Below are positions 9,127 to 18,164 of a DNA stretch of 64,000 nt, piece after piece. A program made the translations under genes and the position numbers. Source of the stretch: Asaia bogorensis (GTDB lineage Bacteria; Pseudomonadota; Alphaproteobacteria; Acetobacterales; Acetobacteraceae). The stretch is from assembly GCF_900465345.1 (NCBI RefSeq), contig NZ_UEGO01000035.1:1-64000 (forward strand), in the 5' to 3' direction. Positions within the stretch are counted from its first letter, which is position 1. Each line of letters begins with the position of its first letter. The notes beneath the pieces are model-generated. The model was not told the DNA's origin. It saw only the letters and a program-made list of their open reading frames with translations, and ran no database searches.

Positions 9127-9357
9127 ATGATCGTCTGTTCGTGTAACGCCCTGACCAATCATGATATCGCTGATGCCGTAAACAGAGGGGCCTCGCGCGC
9201 GCGCGAGGTCTATGCCTCCAAGGGGTGCAAGGCCCAGTGCGGCAATTGCGTGCCCGGCGTGGTATGTGCCCTGCGTAGCCTGCTGCGCGAAAGGAACGAA
9301 GCCGCGATGGCCTTCAACACAGTCGATCAGGGTGCAGGCAACGCCGCTTACGCCTGA
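9127..9357 (+). CDS. bfd: Bacterioferritin-associated ferredoxin
   Basis: A 76-residue [2Fe-2S] protein that donates electrons to bacterioferritin so that stored iron is released. The cluster ligands follow the family pattern: Cys-x-Cys at residues 4 and 6 (MIVCSCNALT) and a C-x2-C pair in KAQCGNCVPG about 32 residues later. The frame opens at 9040, but the conserved protein begins at the ATG at 9127. The extra C-terminal tail after the cluster (about 25 residues) is longer than in the 64-residue E. coli protein. It faces bfr across a shared terminator and has a Fur-type palindrome in front. Confidence 0.93.
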   Translation: MIVCSCNALTNHDIADAVNRGASRAREVYASKGCKAQCGNCVPGVVCALRSLLRERNEAAMAFNTVDQGAGNAAYA

Positions 9358-9449
9358 GTGAGGGCGCCCGCACCGGGCCATGGTGACGTACCGTCATGTC
9401 GGCAGGCTTGCTGATCTGCCCATAGGGGCCGGACATCCGACCGGCCATG

Positions 9450-9483
9450 AAAAAACCCGCCAGCCTACGCTGACGGGTTTTTT
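9450..9483. terminator. Bidirectional terminator between bfd and bfr
   Basis: An 11-base stem, aacccgccagc against gctgacgggtt (one G-T wobble), with a four-base loop. It is flanked by an A-run on the left and a T-run on the right, so it can end transcription of bfd on the plus strand and bfr on the minus strand. Confidence 0.9.
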
Positions 9484-9534
9484 GTTTTCGGGGTCCTGCG
9501 CGGGCAAGCCCGGGGCAGGATGTCCGGTTCTGTC

Positions 9535-10026
9535 TTACTCGGCGGTCTGGTCGGGAGCCGGCGAGGAGTTCAGCGTGATGTAGCGCTGGATACCGACCTG
9601 CTTGATCAGATCGAACTGACGGTCGATGAAATCCTCATGCTCTTCCTCGTTCGCGAGGATACGGATCAGCAGATCGCGTGACACGTAATCGCGCACGCTT
9701 TCGCAATAGGCGATGCCTTCGCGCAGATCGGCCAGCGCCTTTTCTTCCAGCTTGAGATCGCAGGCGAGGATTTCCTCAACGCTCTCACCCACCAGGATCT
9801 GGTTCAGACGCTGCACGTTCGGCAGGCCACCCAGATACAGGATGCGCTCGATCAGCCAGTCGGCATGACGCATCTCTTCGATGGATTCGTCATATTCCTT
9901 CTTGCCCAGCTTGGTGACGCCCCAGTGATTCAGGGTGCGGGCATGAAGGAAATACTGGTTGATGGCCGTCAGCTCATTGGTGAGCTGGATGTTCAGATGC
10001 TCGATAACCTTCGGATCTTTAAGCAT
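9535..10026 (-). CDS. bfr: Bacterioferritin, haem-binding iron store
   Basis: A 163-residue subunit of the 24-meric iron-storage shell that oxidises and mineralises iron. The ferroxidase ligands are visible: NELTAINQYF, the E-E-M-R-H-A-D helix (which also holds the haem-ligand methionine), a central glutamate in the third helix, and NEEEHEDFI. The start at 10026 (MLKDPKVIEHLN) is fixed by aaaaaggagcc directly upstream; the frame continues 25 codons further but unconvincingly. Two palindromes at 10161-10175 and 10200-10222 lie in its long upstream region, which suggests metal-dependent control. Confidence 0.96.
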   Translation of the reverse strand: MLKDPKVIEHLNIQLTNELTAINQYFLHARTLNHWGVTKLGKKEYDESIEEMRHADWLIERILYLGGLPNVQRLNQILVGESVEEILACDLKLEEKALADLREGIAYCESVRDYVSRDLLIRILANEEEHEDFIDRQFDLIKQVGIQRYITLNSSPAPDQTAE

Positions 10027-10160
10027 GGTTGGCTCCTTTTTCTGTCCTGCACGCAGAAGGGGCGCATGGCCACTCCCCGCAGGCTGTGTGACGCTGTTCA
10101 AGCATGGAAAAGAAGCGGGTGCAATAGAAATAACGTTGTTCAGTATTGAAGTATCGAAGT

Positions 10161-10175
10161 TGAGAATGACTCTCT
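10161..10175. promoter_or_regulatory. Weak Fur-like half-palindrome upstream of bfr
   Basis: tgagaatgactctct shares its left arm exactly with the perfect Fur-type palindrome in front of bfd, while the right arm is degenerate. It is about 135 bases upstream of the bfr ATG, next to candidate -10 elements (gatact, aatact on the minus strand). Confidence 0.45.
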
Positions 10176-10199
10176 CTATTGGTGTGGAGTCAGTAAATG

Positions 10200-10222
10200 T
10201 TGTTGCAATTTAATTGCAACAA
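10200..10222. promoter_or_regulatory. Perfect 23-base palindrome upstream of bfr
   Basis: Two 11-base arms, ttgttgcaatt and aattgcaacaa, are exact reverse complements around one central T. It sits about 175 bases upstream of the bfr start and beyond the end of the helicase gene, so it belongs to bfr. The TTGCAAT-n-ATTGCAA-type layout resembles alphaproteobacterial Fur/Mur-family sites. Which regulator binds is inference. Confidence 0.65.
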
Positions 10223-10268
10223 CGAAGTTACCTCAAATCATGGGTGCAAAATCAGGCCCCTGAACGCA

Positions 10269-10292
10269 AAACACCCCGCACAAGGCGGGGTG
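10269..10292 (-). terminator. Terminator of the DEAD-box helicase gene
   Basis: caccccgc and gcggggtg form a perfect eight-pair stem with a five-base loop; read on the minus strand it is followed by tttt. It is 80 bases past the helicase stop. Confidence 0.8.
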
Positions 10293-10370
10293 CAGCGGGA
10301 CAGAATCCCGTCAGATCGCGAGAGCCGTCGCCCGGTGGCACAACCGCCCGGACGAACGCTTCTTATCCGA

Positions 10371-12209
10371 TCAATAGCGCTTGCGCGACGAGCCCTTGCC
10401 GTTGCCGACCGAGTTGCCCTTGCGGAATGAAGGGCGGTCGCCGCGATCACCCCTGTCACCACCACGCTCACCTCTGTCGCCACCGCGATCGCCGCCACGG
10501 TCACCACCGCGGAAGCCACCCTTGCCACGGGGAGCAAAGCCACCCTCACGCGGGCGGCGCGGGCCGCGCGGCGGGGCAGAAGGGCCAGTCGGGGCGGAAG
10601 CCGGCTCGATCTTGGCTTCATCCGCATCGGCACCGGCAACGCAGGAGCGGAAACGCTCGGCGCTGTCAGGGGCAATCTCGAAGAGTGTGTGATCCGTGTC
10701 GATATGGATCGCACCGATCTCGCTCTTGGTCACACCACCCAGGCGGCAGATGAGGGGGACAAGCCATTTCGGGTCGGCACGTTCGGTACGACCAATGGCG
10801 AGGCTGAACCACTCACCGCCCATACGGTCCACCCGGCCTGTGAACTCGCGGGGTGCACGATCGTCGCGCATGCCACGGGCAGGGGCGTCGACGCTGACCG
10901 GACGGATCGACTCGACGCTCGGCAGGCGGCTCTTGTACAGGCGCACGAGGGCCGTTGCGAGCTGATGCGCGTCATGTGCATTTGCCAGCTGCGATGCCAG
11001 GGCATCTTCATTGGCCTGCGACGGCGCGAAAAGCGTCTCGTCTTCCATCAGGCGCTTGGCGTCCTGCTCAAGGATGGCATCGGCCGAAGGGACGCTTTCC
11101 CACTCGGCATTGCTGATCTTGGCAAAGGAGAGCAGGCGCTCAGCCTTGCGACGCTGGCTGACAGGCACCATGACCACGCAGGTGCCCTTGCGGCCTGCAC
11201 GGCCCGTACGGCCCGAACGGTGCAGCAATGTTGCTGCCTCGCTCGGCATATTGGCATGGATCACGAGTGAAAGTGCCGGAATGTCGATGCCACGTGCGGC
11301 CACGTCGGTTGCCACGCAAACGCGTGCCACACCCGAACGCAGGGCTTCGATGGCGCGCGAACGCTCGTTCTGGCCCATTTCGCCGGAGATGGCGACCGAG
11401 GCAAAGCCACGCTCGACCAGCGCTGCCTGCACCTGCGCGACCATGGCGCGGGTGTTGCAGAACAGCATGGCGGTCGGGCTCTCGTAATAACGCAGCACAT
11501 TGACGACACCGCGACCAATGTCATTCGGCGCTGTCAGCACGCATTTATACGTGATATCATCATGCTGCTTGGACGTGGAGACCGTGTTGATGCGCTCGGC
11601 GTTTTTCTGGAAGCGGCGCGCCAGATTGGCGATTTCCTTGGCAATGGTCGCCGAGAAAAGCAGCGTGCGGCGTTCGACCGGCGCGGCATCCAGAAGTTGC
11701 TCCAGCTCGTCGCGAAAGCCCAGATCGAGCATCTCGTCGGCTTCGTCCAGCACGACCACGCGCAGATCGGACAGGTTCAGGGCACCGCGCGACAGATGAT
11801 CGCACAGGCGGCCCGGCGTCCCCACAACGATATGGGCACCGTTTGACAGGTTGCGGGCTTCGCGACGGGCATCCGTGCCGCCAATGCAGCTGACGATACG
11901 CGCACCGGTCTCGGCATAAAGCCACTGAAGTTCGGTCTGCACCTGCAGGGCCAGTTCGCGCGTTGGTGCAACCACCAGAGCAAGCGGGCTGTTGGCAGGC
12001 GGAAGGCGCTCACTGCCCTCGGGAATGAGGGTCGGGGCAAAGGCGAGACCGAAAGCAACCGTCTTGCCCGATCCTGTCTGTGCGGAAACGAGGAGATCCC
12101 GTGTCTCAAGGCCTGGCTGCAGAACGGCTTCCTGCACGGCGGTCGGTGTTTCATAACCGCGTGCCGCCAGAGCGCGGCTTAGAGACGGTACGGTATCGGG
12201 AAAGGGCAT
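10371..12209 (-). CDS. DEAD-box RNA helicase with DbpA-type and RGG tail
   Basis: An ATP-dependent RNA helicase of the DeaD/CsdA type, expected to remodel rRNA or mRNA. Motifs appear in order: Q motif, AQTGSGKT (I), PTRELALQV (Ia), TPGRL, VLDEADEMLD (II), SAT (III), then ATDVAARGIDIP and HRSGRTGRAGRKG (V, VI). After about residue 470 comes a DbpA-like RNA-binding fold (VDRMGGEWFSLAIGR). The last 60 residues are an arginine-glycine-rich tail with repeated G-G-D-R units. The ATG at 12209 is the first ATG; an in-frame TTG lies five codons upstream. The long divergent gap to the FUSC gene may hold its promoter. I cannot distinguish deaD from rhlE-type naming by eye. Confidence 0.92.
   Translation of the reverse strand: MPFPDTVPSLSRALAARGYETPTAVQEAVLQPGLETRDLLVSAQTGSGKTVAFGLAFAPTLIPEGSERLPPANSPLALVVAPTRELALQVQTELQWLYAETGARIVSCIGGTDARREARNLSNGAHIVVGTPGRLCDHLSRGALNLSDLRVVVLDEADEMLDLGFRDELEQLLDAAPVERRTLLFSATIAKEIANLARRFQKNAERINTVSTSKQHDDITYKCVLTAPNDIGRGVVNVLRYYESPTAMLFCNTRAMVAQVQAALVERGFASVAISGEMGQNERSRAIEALRSGVARVCVATDVAARGIDIPALSLVIHANMPSEAATLLHRSGRTGRAGRKGTCVVMVPVSQRRKAERLLSFAKISNAEWESVPSADAILEQDAKRLMEDETLFAPSQANEDALASQLANAHDAHQLATALVRLYKSRLPSVESIRPVSVDAPARGMRDDRAPREFTGRVDRMGGEWFSLAIGRTERADPKWLVPLICRLGGVTKSEIGAIHIDTDHTLFEIAPDSAERFRSCVAGADADEAKIEPASAPTGPSAPPRGPRRPREGGFAPRGKGGFRGGDRGGDRGGDRGERGGDRGDRGDRPSFRKGNSVGNGKGSSRKRY
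10434..10508 (-). repeat. G-G-D-R coding repeats in helicase tail
   Basis: Tandem, imperfect nine- to twelve-base units encode about 25 residues of repeated GGDR/GDR, an RGG-box-like low-complexity RNA-binding tail. Such units can gain or lose copies by slippage. Confidence 0.8.
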
Positions 12210-12399
12210 GCGGTTCGGACTCAATCAGGATCGTGCGAAGAGAGAACGCCGAGACAGGAATGCGCTGTTCGAGCATGGCTCGCGGCGTAAGGAAGGCGGT
12301 CAATAAAGAATATGCGAGCTGAAATCTAGGATTAAACGGCACCCGTGCTGAAAACGCTTCTGCGGGAACCTGACTCGGCACACTCCCAATATATGGGAC

Positions 12400-14625
12400 A
12401 TGCGCGCCAAATTGAAGCGATTGCTGCCACACAAACCGTTAAATTCGGGTAAGACGCCACGCATGATCGTCGCGTTCTTCTCCCGTCAAAAGGGTGCGTT
12501 TCTGAGTCTGCACGCGCAGCAATGGCCTTTGAAATGGCTTTTTGCCCCCAGCGGCAATGCGTTCGAATTCGCCTTGCGCAACACTATCGCCTCGCTCGTC
12601 GCGCTCGGAATCGCGTTCTGGATGGAACTGGGCGAACCGCAATGGGCCGCCATGACCGTATGGATCACGGCGCAGGGCTCACGTGGCGAGAGCCTCTCCA
12701 AGGGTCGGTGGCGTCTGGTCGGCACCGTGCTGGGCATGGCAGGCGCGGTGGGGCTGGTTTCGGCGTTTCCCCAGGCTCCGTGGCTGTTCATTCCTGCGCT
12801 GGCACTCTGGGCCGGGCTCTGCACGGGGCTGGCGACGCTGTGCCAGAATTTCCGCGCCTATGCCTTTGTGCTGGCGGCCTATACCTGCGCCATTATTGCA
12901 ACCGGCGCCCTGAACGCGCCCGATCATGTGTTTGAAATCGCCATGGCGCGCGGCACCTATATTTTTCTGGGTGTCGTGTGCGAGATGGTGGCGGGGCTGG
13001 TCTTTTCGGCGTCTCTGGCGGTCAAGGCCAGACGTACCATGCGCGGCTGGCTGATCGAGGCCATAGGGGCCGCCTCAAAGGTCATCGGTGATGTGCTTGA
13101 TGGCGCCCCGCCGCCCGAGGCGGCGATACGTGCCGTGTTCAGCCGAACACTCAGTCTTAACGAGCAACTCGAATTTACCGTGGTTGAGGTTGGGCGCAGT
13201 GACCATGCAATCGCCTGTGCCTATGCCACGATCGGCATCCTGTCGCGACTCGTCTCGCGTGCATTGGGGATGCAGGCGCGACTTTCCACACAGCTTGTCC
13301 TTTCCGAACGCGCCAGAGCGGGGCTGGCCGAGGTGGCGCGTTTTGTCCGCAACGTACCGGCAAGGCTGGACGATGCTGACACGCTTCTGGCGCTGCGTCG
13401 GGATCTCGAGGCGCTCGCTGCGCGCTGCGACATCCTGCATGACGAAGCTGGCGCGACCGATCATCCGGGAGAAGGGTTCAACCCCGATGACGCGATCATC
13501 CTTCAGGGTATGCGCCTGATTCTGGAGGAATATCGCACGCTGCTGATCTATTTCGAGGCCCGTCCGACCGAAGCCACGACTCCTGCGCGGTATCGGCTGC
13601 GACGCGTGCTGCATTTTCATGCGGCATTCCATAACGCCATGCGCTCTGCCGCTGCCATCTGTCTGGCCGGACTGGTATGGGAGGTCACGGCCTGGCCACA
13701 GGGGGCAGCGTTTATCTCGTTCATCGCTGTGGTGGTGGGGCGGTTTGCCACCACCGATAATACCGTGCTCGTCAGCAACCGCTTTTTCTACGGTGCCTGT
13801 CTCGCCGCTCTGGCTTCCATCCTGCCGGTATTCTTCCTTATTCCCACCGGGACGGGGTTCGAGGCCCTGATCGTAGCTCTGGCCCCTTTGATGTTCATCG
13901 GTGGGCTTGCGGCACGCAACCCAGCCACTGCCACCGCGGCGGGGTCATATAATACCTTCCTGCCCGCGCTGATTGGTCTCGATAACCATATGCGCATGAA
14001 TGAGCTTACCTGGTTCAATGCCACGATCGCCCTGCTGCTCGGGCTTGGGGCAGGGGTGCTTGTGTTCCGTTGTATCCTGCCATTCAATATCTATCAGGTA
14101 TGTGCCCTGTTGCGACGACGTGCCCTGCATGGATTGCAGCGTATCTGTGCGACGCCGCGGTTTCTGCCGGCCGAGAATCGCTGGATCGGGCTCATTACCC
14201 AAGGCATGGAACGTGTCATCCGTTATGCAGGCGCCTCGCTCACGCCGTTCATGGAGCTCAACCTGCATGGTCTGCTCTCCACCATGACCCTTGGGCGTAA
14301 CCTGCTTTTCCTGCGTGGTGTTGCGGCGCGATCTGCACTTCCTGCGGCACTGCGCGACATTCTTACGCAGTTCTTTACTGGGCTCGGTCCCCATTGGCTT
14401 CGTGGCCCCGGTGTCGAGGCGGCCGTGTTCACGTCGCGGATAGAAAGCGCCATCAGCGCTATTCACCAGCATGCGGCATCGGCGGACGACACGGAATGTC
14501 CGGCTTATGCCGAGGTGCTCGGGAGCTTGCTCGTGGTGCGGCACGAATGGCAGGGCAATCAGGACTGGCTGAATGACCGGCACTTCAGGCGCTGCCTGCA
14601 ACTGGCCCGTGCGACCGGGCAGTAA
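12400..14625 (+). CDS. FUSC family (YccS/AaeB-like) efflux permease
   Basis: A 741-residue inner-membrane protein with two hydrophobic blocks, about residues 55-200 and 415-570, separated by soluble alpha-helical domains: the layout of the fusaric acid resistance/aromatic carboxylate exporter family (FusC, AaeB, YccS). The stretch GEPQWAAMTVWITAQGSRGESLSKGRWRLVGT near residue 78 is the family's signature region. Family members need a HlyD-like adaptor (AaeA), and none is adjacent. The ATG at 12400 has only a poor ribosome site; MIVAFFSRQK at 12463 is the alternative. Confidence 0.88.
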   Translation: MRAKLKRLLPHKPLNSGKTPRMIVAFFSRQKGAFLSLHAQQWPLKWLFAPSGNAFEFALRNTIASLVALGIAFWMELGEPQWAAMTVWITAQGSRGESLSKGRWRLVGTVLGMAGAVGLVSAFPQAPWLFIPALALWAGLCTGLATLCQNFRAYAFVLAAYTCAIIATGALNAPDHVFEIAMARGTYIFLGVVCEMVAGLVFSASLAVKARRTMRGWLIEAIGAASKVIGDVLDGAPPPEAAIRAVFSRTLSLNEQLEFTVVEVGRSDHAIACAYATIGILSRLVSRALGMQARLSTQLVLSERARAGLAEVARFVRNVPARLDDADTLLALRRDLEALAARCDILHDEAGATDHPGEGFNPDDAIILQGMRLILEEYRTLLIYFEARPTEATTPARYRLRRVLHFHAAFHNAMRSAAAICLAGLVWEVTAWPQGAAFISFIAVVVGRFATTDNTVLVSNRFFYGACLAALASILPVFFLIPTGTGFEALIVALAPLMFIGGLAARNPATATAAGSYNTFLPALIGLDNHMRMNELTWFNATIALLLGLGAGVLVFRCILPFNIYQVCALLRRRALHGLQRICATPRFLPAENRWIGLITQGMERVIRYAGASLTPFMELNLHGLLSTMTLGRNLLFLRGVAARSALPAALRDILTQFFTGLGPHWLRGPGVEAAVFTSRIESAISAIHQHAASADDTECPAYAEVLGSLLVVRHEWQGNQDWLNDRHFRRCLQLARATGQ

Positions 14626-14686
14626 TCTGCGCCACAGGACCGGATTGCCCGGAGGGCATTAGATGGAATGTTAGTCGATCACAGCC

Positions 14687-14698
14687 AAATGATCATTT
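14687..14698. promoter_or_regulatory. 12-base palindrome before isomerase-like gene
   Basis: aaatgatcattt is a perfect palindrome about 100 bases before the isomerase-like start, in an AT-rich stretch between two GC-rich genes. It may be an operator. Confidence 0.3.
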
Positions 14699-14732
14699 CA
14701 TAACGAATATATGTTCCGATTCGGGTGTAAGA

Positions 14733-14750
14733 AGAGAATATAAATTCTCT
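14733..14750. promoter_or_regulatory. 18-base inverted repeat before isomerase-like gene
   Basis: agagaat and attctct are exact reverse complements around ataa, 50 bases before the start codon at 14800. Position and symmetry suit a repressor operator overlapping a promoter. Confidence 0.4.
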
Positions 14751-14799
14751 CATGCGGGCCATTCCACCAGTCCCGTCACACTGAAAGGGTCGTCACGCC

Positions 14800-15759
14800 A
14801 TGAAGATCGGTTTCGTTTCCGACAGTCTCGGCAAACTTTCTTTCGAAGCCATGCTGGATCAGGCCGTTGCGCTCGGCGTGTCGGGCGTGGAGGTCAATAC
14901 AGGCGGGTGGTCACCGGCGCCGCATGTCGATCTCATGGAACTCAGGCAAAGCGCCGAAGCGCGTCGGCGTTTTCTGCGTGCTTTCGAGCAGCGCGATCTC
15001 GAAATCATCGCCCTGAACGTCAACGGCAACCCTCTCCACCCGGTGGATACGCGTCAGGGTCAGGATCTTGAGGAGACGATCCGGCTGGCGGGTGATCTTG
15101 GTATCGGCACGATCTGTACCATGTCGGGCCTGCCGGAAGGGCAGGAGGGGGACCGTTTGCCCAACTGGGTGGTGAGTTCATGGCCGCCCGAAGGCCAGGT
15201 CGCCAAGGAATGGCAGTTGCGCGAGCGTTTGCTGCCCTATTGGGAACGTATCCTGCGTATGGCGCCTGATCACGGTATCACGCGCATTGCGCTCGAACTG
15301 CATGGCGGACAATGGGCCTATAACGTTCCCAATTTCCTGCGCCTGCGCGAAGCGCTCGACCCGATGATCGGGGCCAATCTCGACCCGTCACACATGTTCT
15401 GGATGGGGGCGGACCCGATCGCCGCTATCGATGCGCTGGGTGACGCCATTTTCCATGTCCACGCCAAGGATGCCGGTTTCAATGAGGCGAGGCGGGGGGT
15501 GACATCGAATCTCGAAAACGGCCCGCTGGGTCTGCCCTCTGCACGTGCCTGGTCGTATCTCACGCTTGGCTACGGCCATGACACGCTATGGTGGCGTCAA
15601 TTCTGCTATCGCCTGCGCATGGTGGGCTATGATGGCTGGCTGTCCATCGAGCATGAGGATCCATTGCTCGATGCAGTGGAAGGGCTCGAGAAATCAGTCA
15701 CCCTTCTGCGTGAGGTCATGCCAGTAGCCCTTGGCGGCTTTGATCAGATGGATATCTGA
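14800..15759 (+). CDS. Sugar phosphate isomerase/epimerase-like TIM barrel
   Basis: A 319-residue protein of the AP-endonuclease-2/xylose-isomerase-like TIM-barrel superfamily. Family metal-site elements are visible: a glutamate on a strand (GVEVNTGGW), ALELHGGQWAYN, ANLDPSHMFWMGAD, FHVHAKDAGF and LSIEHEDPLLD. Relatives isomerise or epimerise sugars, inositol intermediates or hydroxypyruvate; substrate cannot be named here. The ATG has gaaagg about 12 bases upstream. The gene stands alone behind a promoter region with two palindromes, so it is probably regulated by its own repressor encoded elsewhere. Confidence 0.85.
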   Translation: MKIGFVSDSLGKLSFEAMLDQAVALGVSGVEVNTGGWSPAPHVDLMELRQSAEARRRFLRAFEQRDLEIIALNVNGNPLHPVDTRQGQDLEETIRLAGDLGIGTICTMSGLPEGQEGDRLPNWVVSSWPPEGQVAKEWQLRERLLPYWERILRMAPDHGITRIALELHGGQWAYNVPNFLRLREALDPMIGANLDPSHMFWMGADPIAAIDALGDAIFHVHAKDAGFNEARRGVTSNLENGPLGLPSARAWSYLTLGYGHDTLWWRQFCYRLRMVGYDGWLSIEHEDPLLDAVEGLEKSVTLLREVMPVALGGFDQMDI

Positions 15760-15822
15760 ACGCCGCCTATTTTCCGGGCCTACCCGAAGGCCGGCCTCTG
15801 ACATGAAGTCGAACGCAGCCGA

Positions 15823-16470
15823 TCAGGCCGCGAGTTTCTTGCGGCCAATCACGGCATGGACGGTATCATTCCACGCCGTAAGGTCCTCGGGGGGCACGAC
15901 CTCTCCGGTGTCCAGATCACCAAAACCTGCCTTGTCGAGCAAGAGCGTGACAAGACGGGTGCGGTCGGCGGGCTCAAGAGCCTGCCACAGGGCCACGGCT
16001 TTCTGCGCGATGAAATTGTCGGAGAAGGTAATGATGAATGGCGCGCCGGGTCGCAGTACGCGGTTGACCTCCTCCAGCACGGCCAGCGGATTTGTCAGAT
16101 AGGCAAACCCGTCGCACAGACACACGGCATCGAGCGTATCGTCAGGCAGGTCGAGTGCCGGTGTTTCGTTCAGATCCTGCTCGATCCGTCGTGTCAGGGC
16201 GATATTGGCCTCAAGGGCCTTGCCGTTCACATCCAGCCCAAGCACAGTTTCAAGTTGCGCCTCCGCAGGGAGGTGACTCATCGTCCCGGCCATGAGGTCG
16301 AGTATGACACCCGTGGCAGGAAGCGCGGTCTGGTAAAGGGCCGTGACCGCGGTGCGGGCGCCCGCATCCATCTGCGTTGAATCGCCACGACCAGCATAGA
16401 AACTGCGGTCGGGGTCGTTATTGGCGCGGGTGAAGGCTGCCGGGTGCAGCCCTGACGGGGTATCAGTCAT
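15823..16470 (-). CDS. Class I SAM-dependent methyltransferase
   Basis: A 215-residue methyltransferase-like protein. Motif I is VILDLMAGTMSHLP near residue 55, the acidic end of strand beta-2 is VLGLDVNGKAL, motif IV region LDAVCLCDGFAYLTNP, and the following EEVNRVLRPGAPFIITFS is the usual post-IV stretch of the UbiE-like group. The first ATG of the open frame is 27 codons earlier; MTDTPSGLHPAAF at 16470 has an aggac-type site and a better N-terminus. Substrate unknown. It is convergent with the isomerase-like gene and upstream of nothing on its strand. Confidence 0.8.
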   Translation of the reverse strand: MTDTPSGLHPAAFTRANNDPDRSFYAGRGDSTQMDAGARTAVTALYQTALPATGVILDLMAGTMSHLPAEAQLETVLGLDVNGKALEANIALTRRIEQDLNETPALDLPDDTLDAVCLCDGFAYLTNPLAVLEEVNRVLRPGAPFIITFSDNFIAQKAVALWQALEPADRTRLVTLLLDKAGFGDLDTGEVVPPEDLTAWNDTVHAVIGRKKLAA

Positions 16471-16626
16471 CGGACCAGTCCTGCCTGTCTCTGCTCTGGC
16501 GTGCTCGCGGCATTGCGAGAACCCGCGCAGGGATGACGCCATGAAAAGCACACGTCAAGACAGGCACATGTCAAGACAGACAGCCTCTTTACGCGCGCTT
16601 CCCGCTCAGGCGATGTAAGGCCGGGT

Positions 16627-17253
16627 TCAGAGCGCTGCGCCGTGCCACTCAAACGGACCATCGGAAATCCCGGCAATGCGGGCGTGACGGTCCACCGGTA
16701 TGGCCTGCTGGCGCAGGAGCGGCTGCAGCGCCTCACTCACTTCGCGATAGGGCGCACGGGATGGGGGCGCCGTGAGGATGACATCAAACAGCCCAAGCTT
16801 GCGATAGTCATTGAGGCGCTGCGCGACTTCCTGCGCGGTGCCAACAAGCGCCGAGGCTGCCACCTGCGAGGGGAGCCCCTGATCAATCAGGGTTTCGGTT
16901 TCGTCCCATGCCTCTTCCGTGCTGTCCTTGAGCACGATGTCCAGTGCCACAACGGAGCGGGCCGGGTGGTCGACAATCTGCGATGGAAGGCAGTGCTCAT
17001 AGAGCGTCATGGTCTCAGCCACGCTGCCATCGGGCCTTAGCCGTTCAATGCCACCAGGGCCCTGGCGCAGCAGATTATGCTGCGCGGCATGACCATGCAT
17101 CCAGTCGATCATGTCATCACGAACGAGCAGGCTGCATCCGGTGGGCAGTTGTGTCAGGCAGTTTTCAAGCGCCTCCCGGCTCATATCAAGGCACGACCAG
17201 ATAAGGCGGATATGGCGTGCAGTGGCGGGGGTGTCGTAGGAGGCGATGAACAT
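16627..17253 (-). CDS. Truncated luciferase-like (LLM) monooxygenase fragment
   Basis: A 208-residue protein whose second half (SALVGTAQEVAQRLNDYRKLGLFDVILTAPP) matches the C-terminal barrel strand of flavin-dependent luciferase-like monooxygenases such as alkanesulfonate monooxygenase. Those enzymes are 320-400 residues, and the N-terminal flavin-binding part is not recognisable here, so this is either a shortened, diverged relative or a decayed copy. The reading frame itself is intact. The ATG at 17253 has aggataa ten bases upstream and is preferred over one six codons earlier. It lies divergent from dapF with about 110 bases between. Confidence 0.5.
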   Translation of the reverse strand: MFIASYDTPATARHIRLIWSCLDMSREALENCLTQLPTGCSLLVRDDMIDWMHGHAAQHNLLRQGPGGIERLRPDGSVAETMTLYEHCLPSQIVDHPARSVVALDIVLKDSTEEAWDETETLIDQGLPSQVAASALVGTAQEVAQRLNDYRKLGLFDVILTAPPSRAPYREVSEALQPLLRQQAIPVDRHARIAGISDGPFEWHGAAL

Positions 17254-17363
17254 GGGTCGGTTATCCTGCATCGCAACGGGCGATGCGTCGGCTTTGAAAA
17301 TTTACGTCAAGAAACCGGAGGTTTCCCGTGCCGTGGCGGCCCGGACCCACTATAACTGCCCAT

Positions 17364-18164
17364 ATGATGATCCGGTTCCATAAGATGCAGGGCCTCGGCA
17401 ATGACTTCGTCATTATCGACAGGCGCCGCGAGCGTTTCGACGCCACATTACATACCATGTCCAGGCTCTGTGACCGTCGCTTTGGCGTCGGGTGTGACCA
17501 GCTTGTGCTGCTCGATGCGCCAGATCGCGATGGAGCCGATATCCGGGTGCGTTTCTACAATCCTGATGGATCCGAAGCAGGGGCGTGCGGCAATGCCTCA
17601 CGCTGTGTCGCTGCTCTTATTGGCAATGCGCCGGTATTGCAGACAAGCGCGGGATTGCTGCCGAGTTTCATTACGCCCGAGGGCGAAATCGGGGTGGATA
17701 TGGGTGTGCCCGCGCTGGATTGGCAGCGTGTCCCCCTGTCGCAGGCGATGGATACCGTCGAACTGCCCCTGCCGGGCAGCCCTGCGGCCTGCTCGATGGG
17801 TAATCCGCATGCGACCTTCTTTGACGGGATGGACCGTGCGGACCGCGAGGGCGCCGCGCTGGAGCGCGATGCGCTCTTTCCGGAACGCGCCAATATCGGC
17901 TGCGCCGAGATCGTCTCCCGTGATTTCATTCGGCTGCGCGTGTGGGAGCGTGGCGCCGGACTGACACTGGCCTGCGGGTCCGGAGCCTGTGCTGCCGTGG
18001 TCAATGGTGTGCGTCGCGGCCTTCTGGACCGGGAGTGCCAGGTGGAAATGGACGGCGGTGCGCTGCGTATCCATTGGCGCGAGGCAGACGGTCATGTCCT
18101 CATGATCGGCCCGGCGACCCATGTTTTCGAGGGGCTTTATCCGCTCGGGACGCATGACGGATGA
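17364..18164 (+). CDS. dapF: Diaminopimelate epimerase
   Basis: Interconverts LL- and meso-diaminopimelate for lysine and peptidoglycan synthesis. Both catalytic cysteines are in their motifs: GACGNASRC near residue 75 and [12 protein letters not shown] near residue 205. The N-terminus [15 protein letters not shown] is canonical, so the start is one of the two adjacent ATGs at 17364/17367 rather than the frame opening at 17328. The stop overlaps the mtaB start as ATGA, giving a coupled dapF-mtaB-ftsY unit, an order common in alphaproteobacteria. Confidence 0.96.
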   Translation: MMIRFHKMQGLGNDFVIIDRRRERFDATLHTMSRLCDRRFGVGCDQLVLLDAPDRDGADIRVRFYNPDGSEAGACGNASRCVAALIGNAPVLQTSAGLLPSFITPEGEIGVDMGVPALDWQRVPLSQAMDTVELPLPGSPAACSMGNPHATFFDGMDRADREGAALERDALFPERANIGCAEIVSRDFIRLRVWERGAGLTLACGSGACAAVVNGVRRGLLDRECQVEMDGGALRIHWREADGHVLMIGPATHVFEGLYPLGTHDG

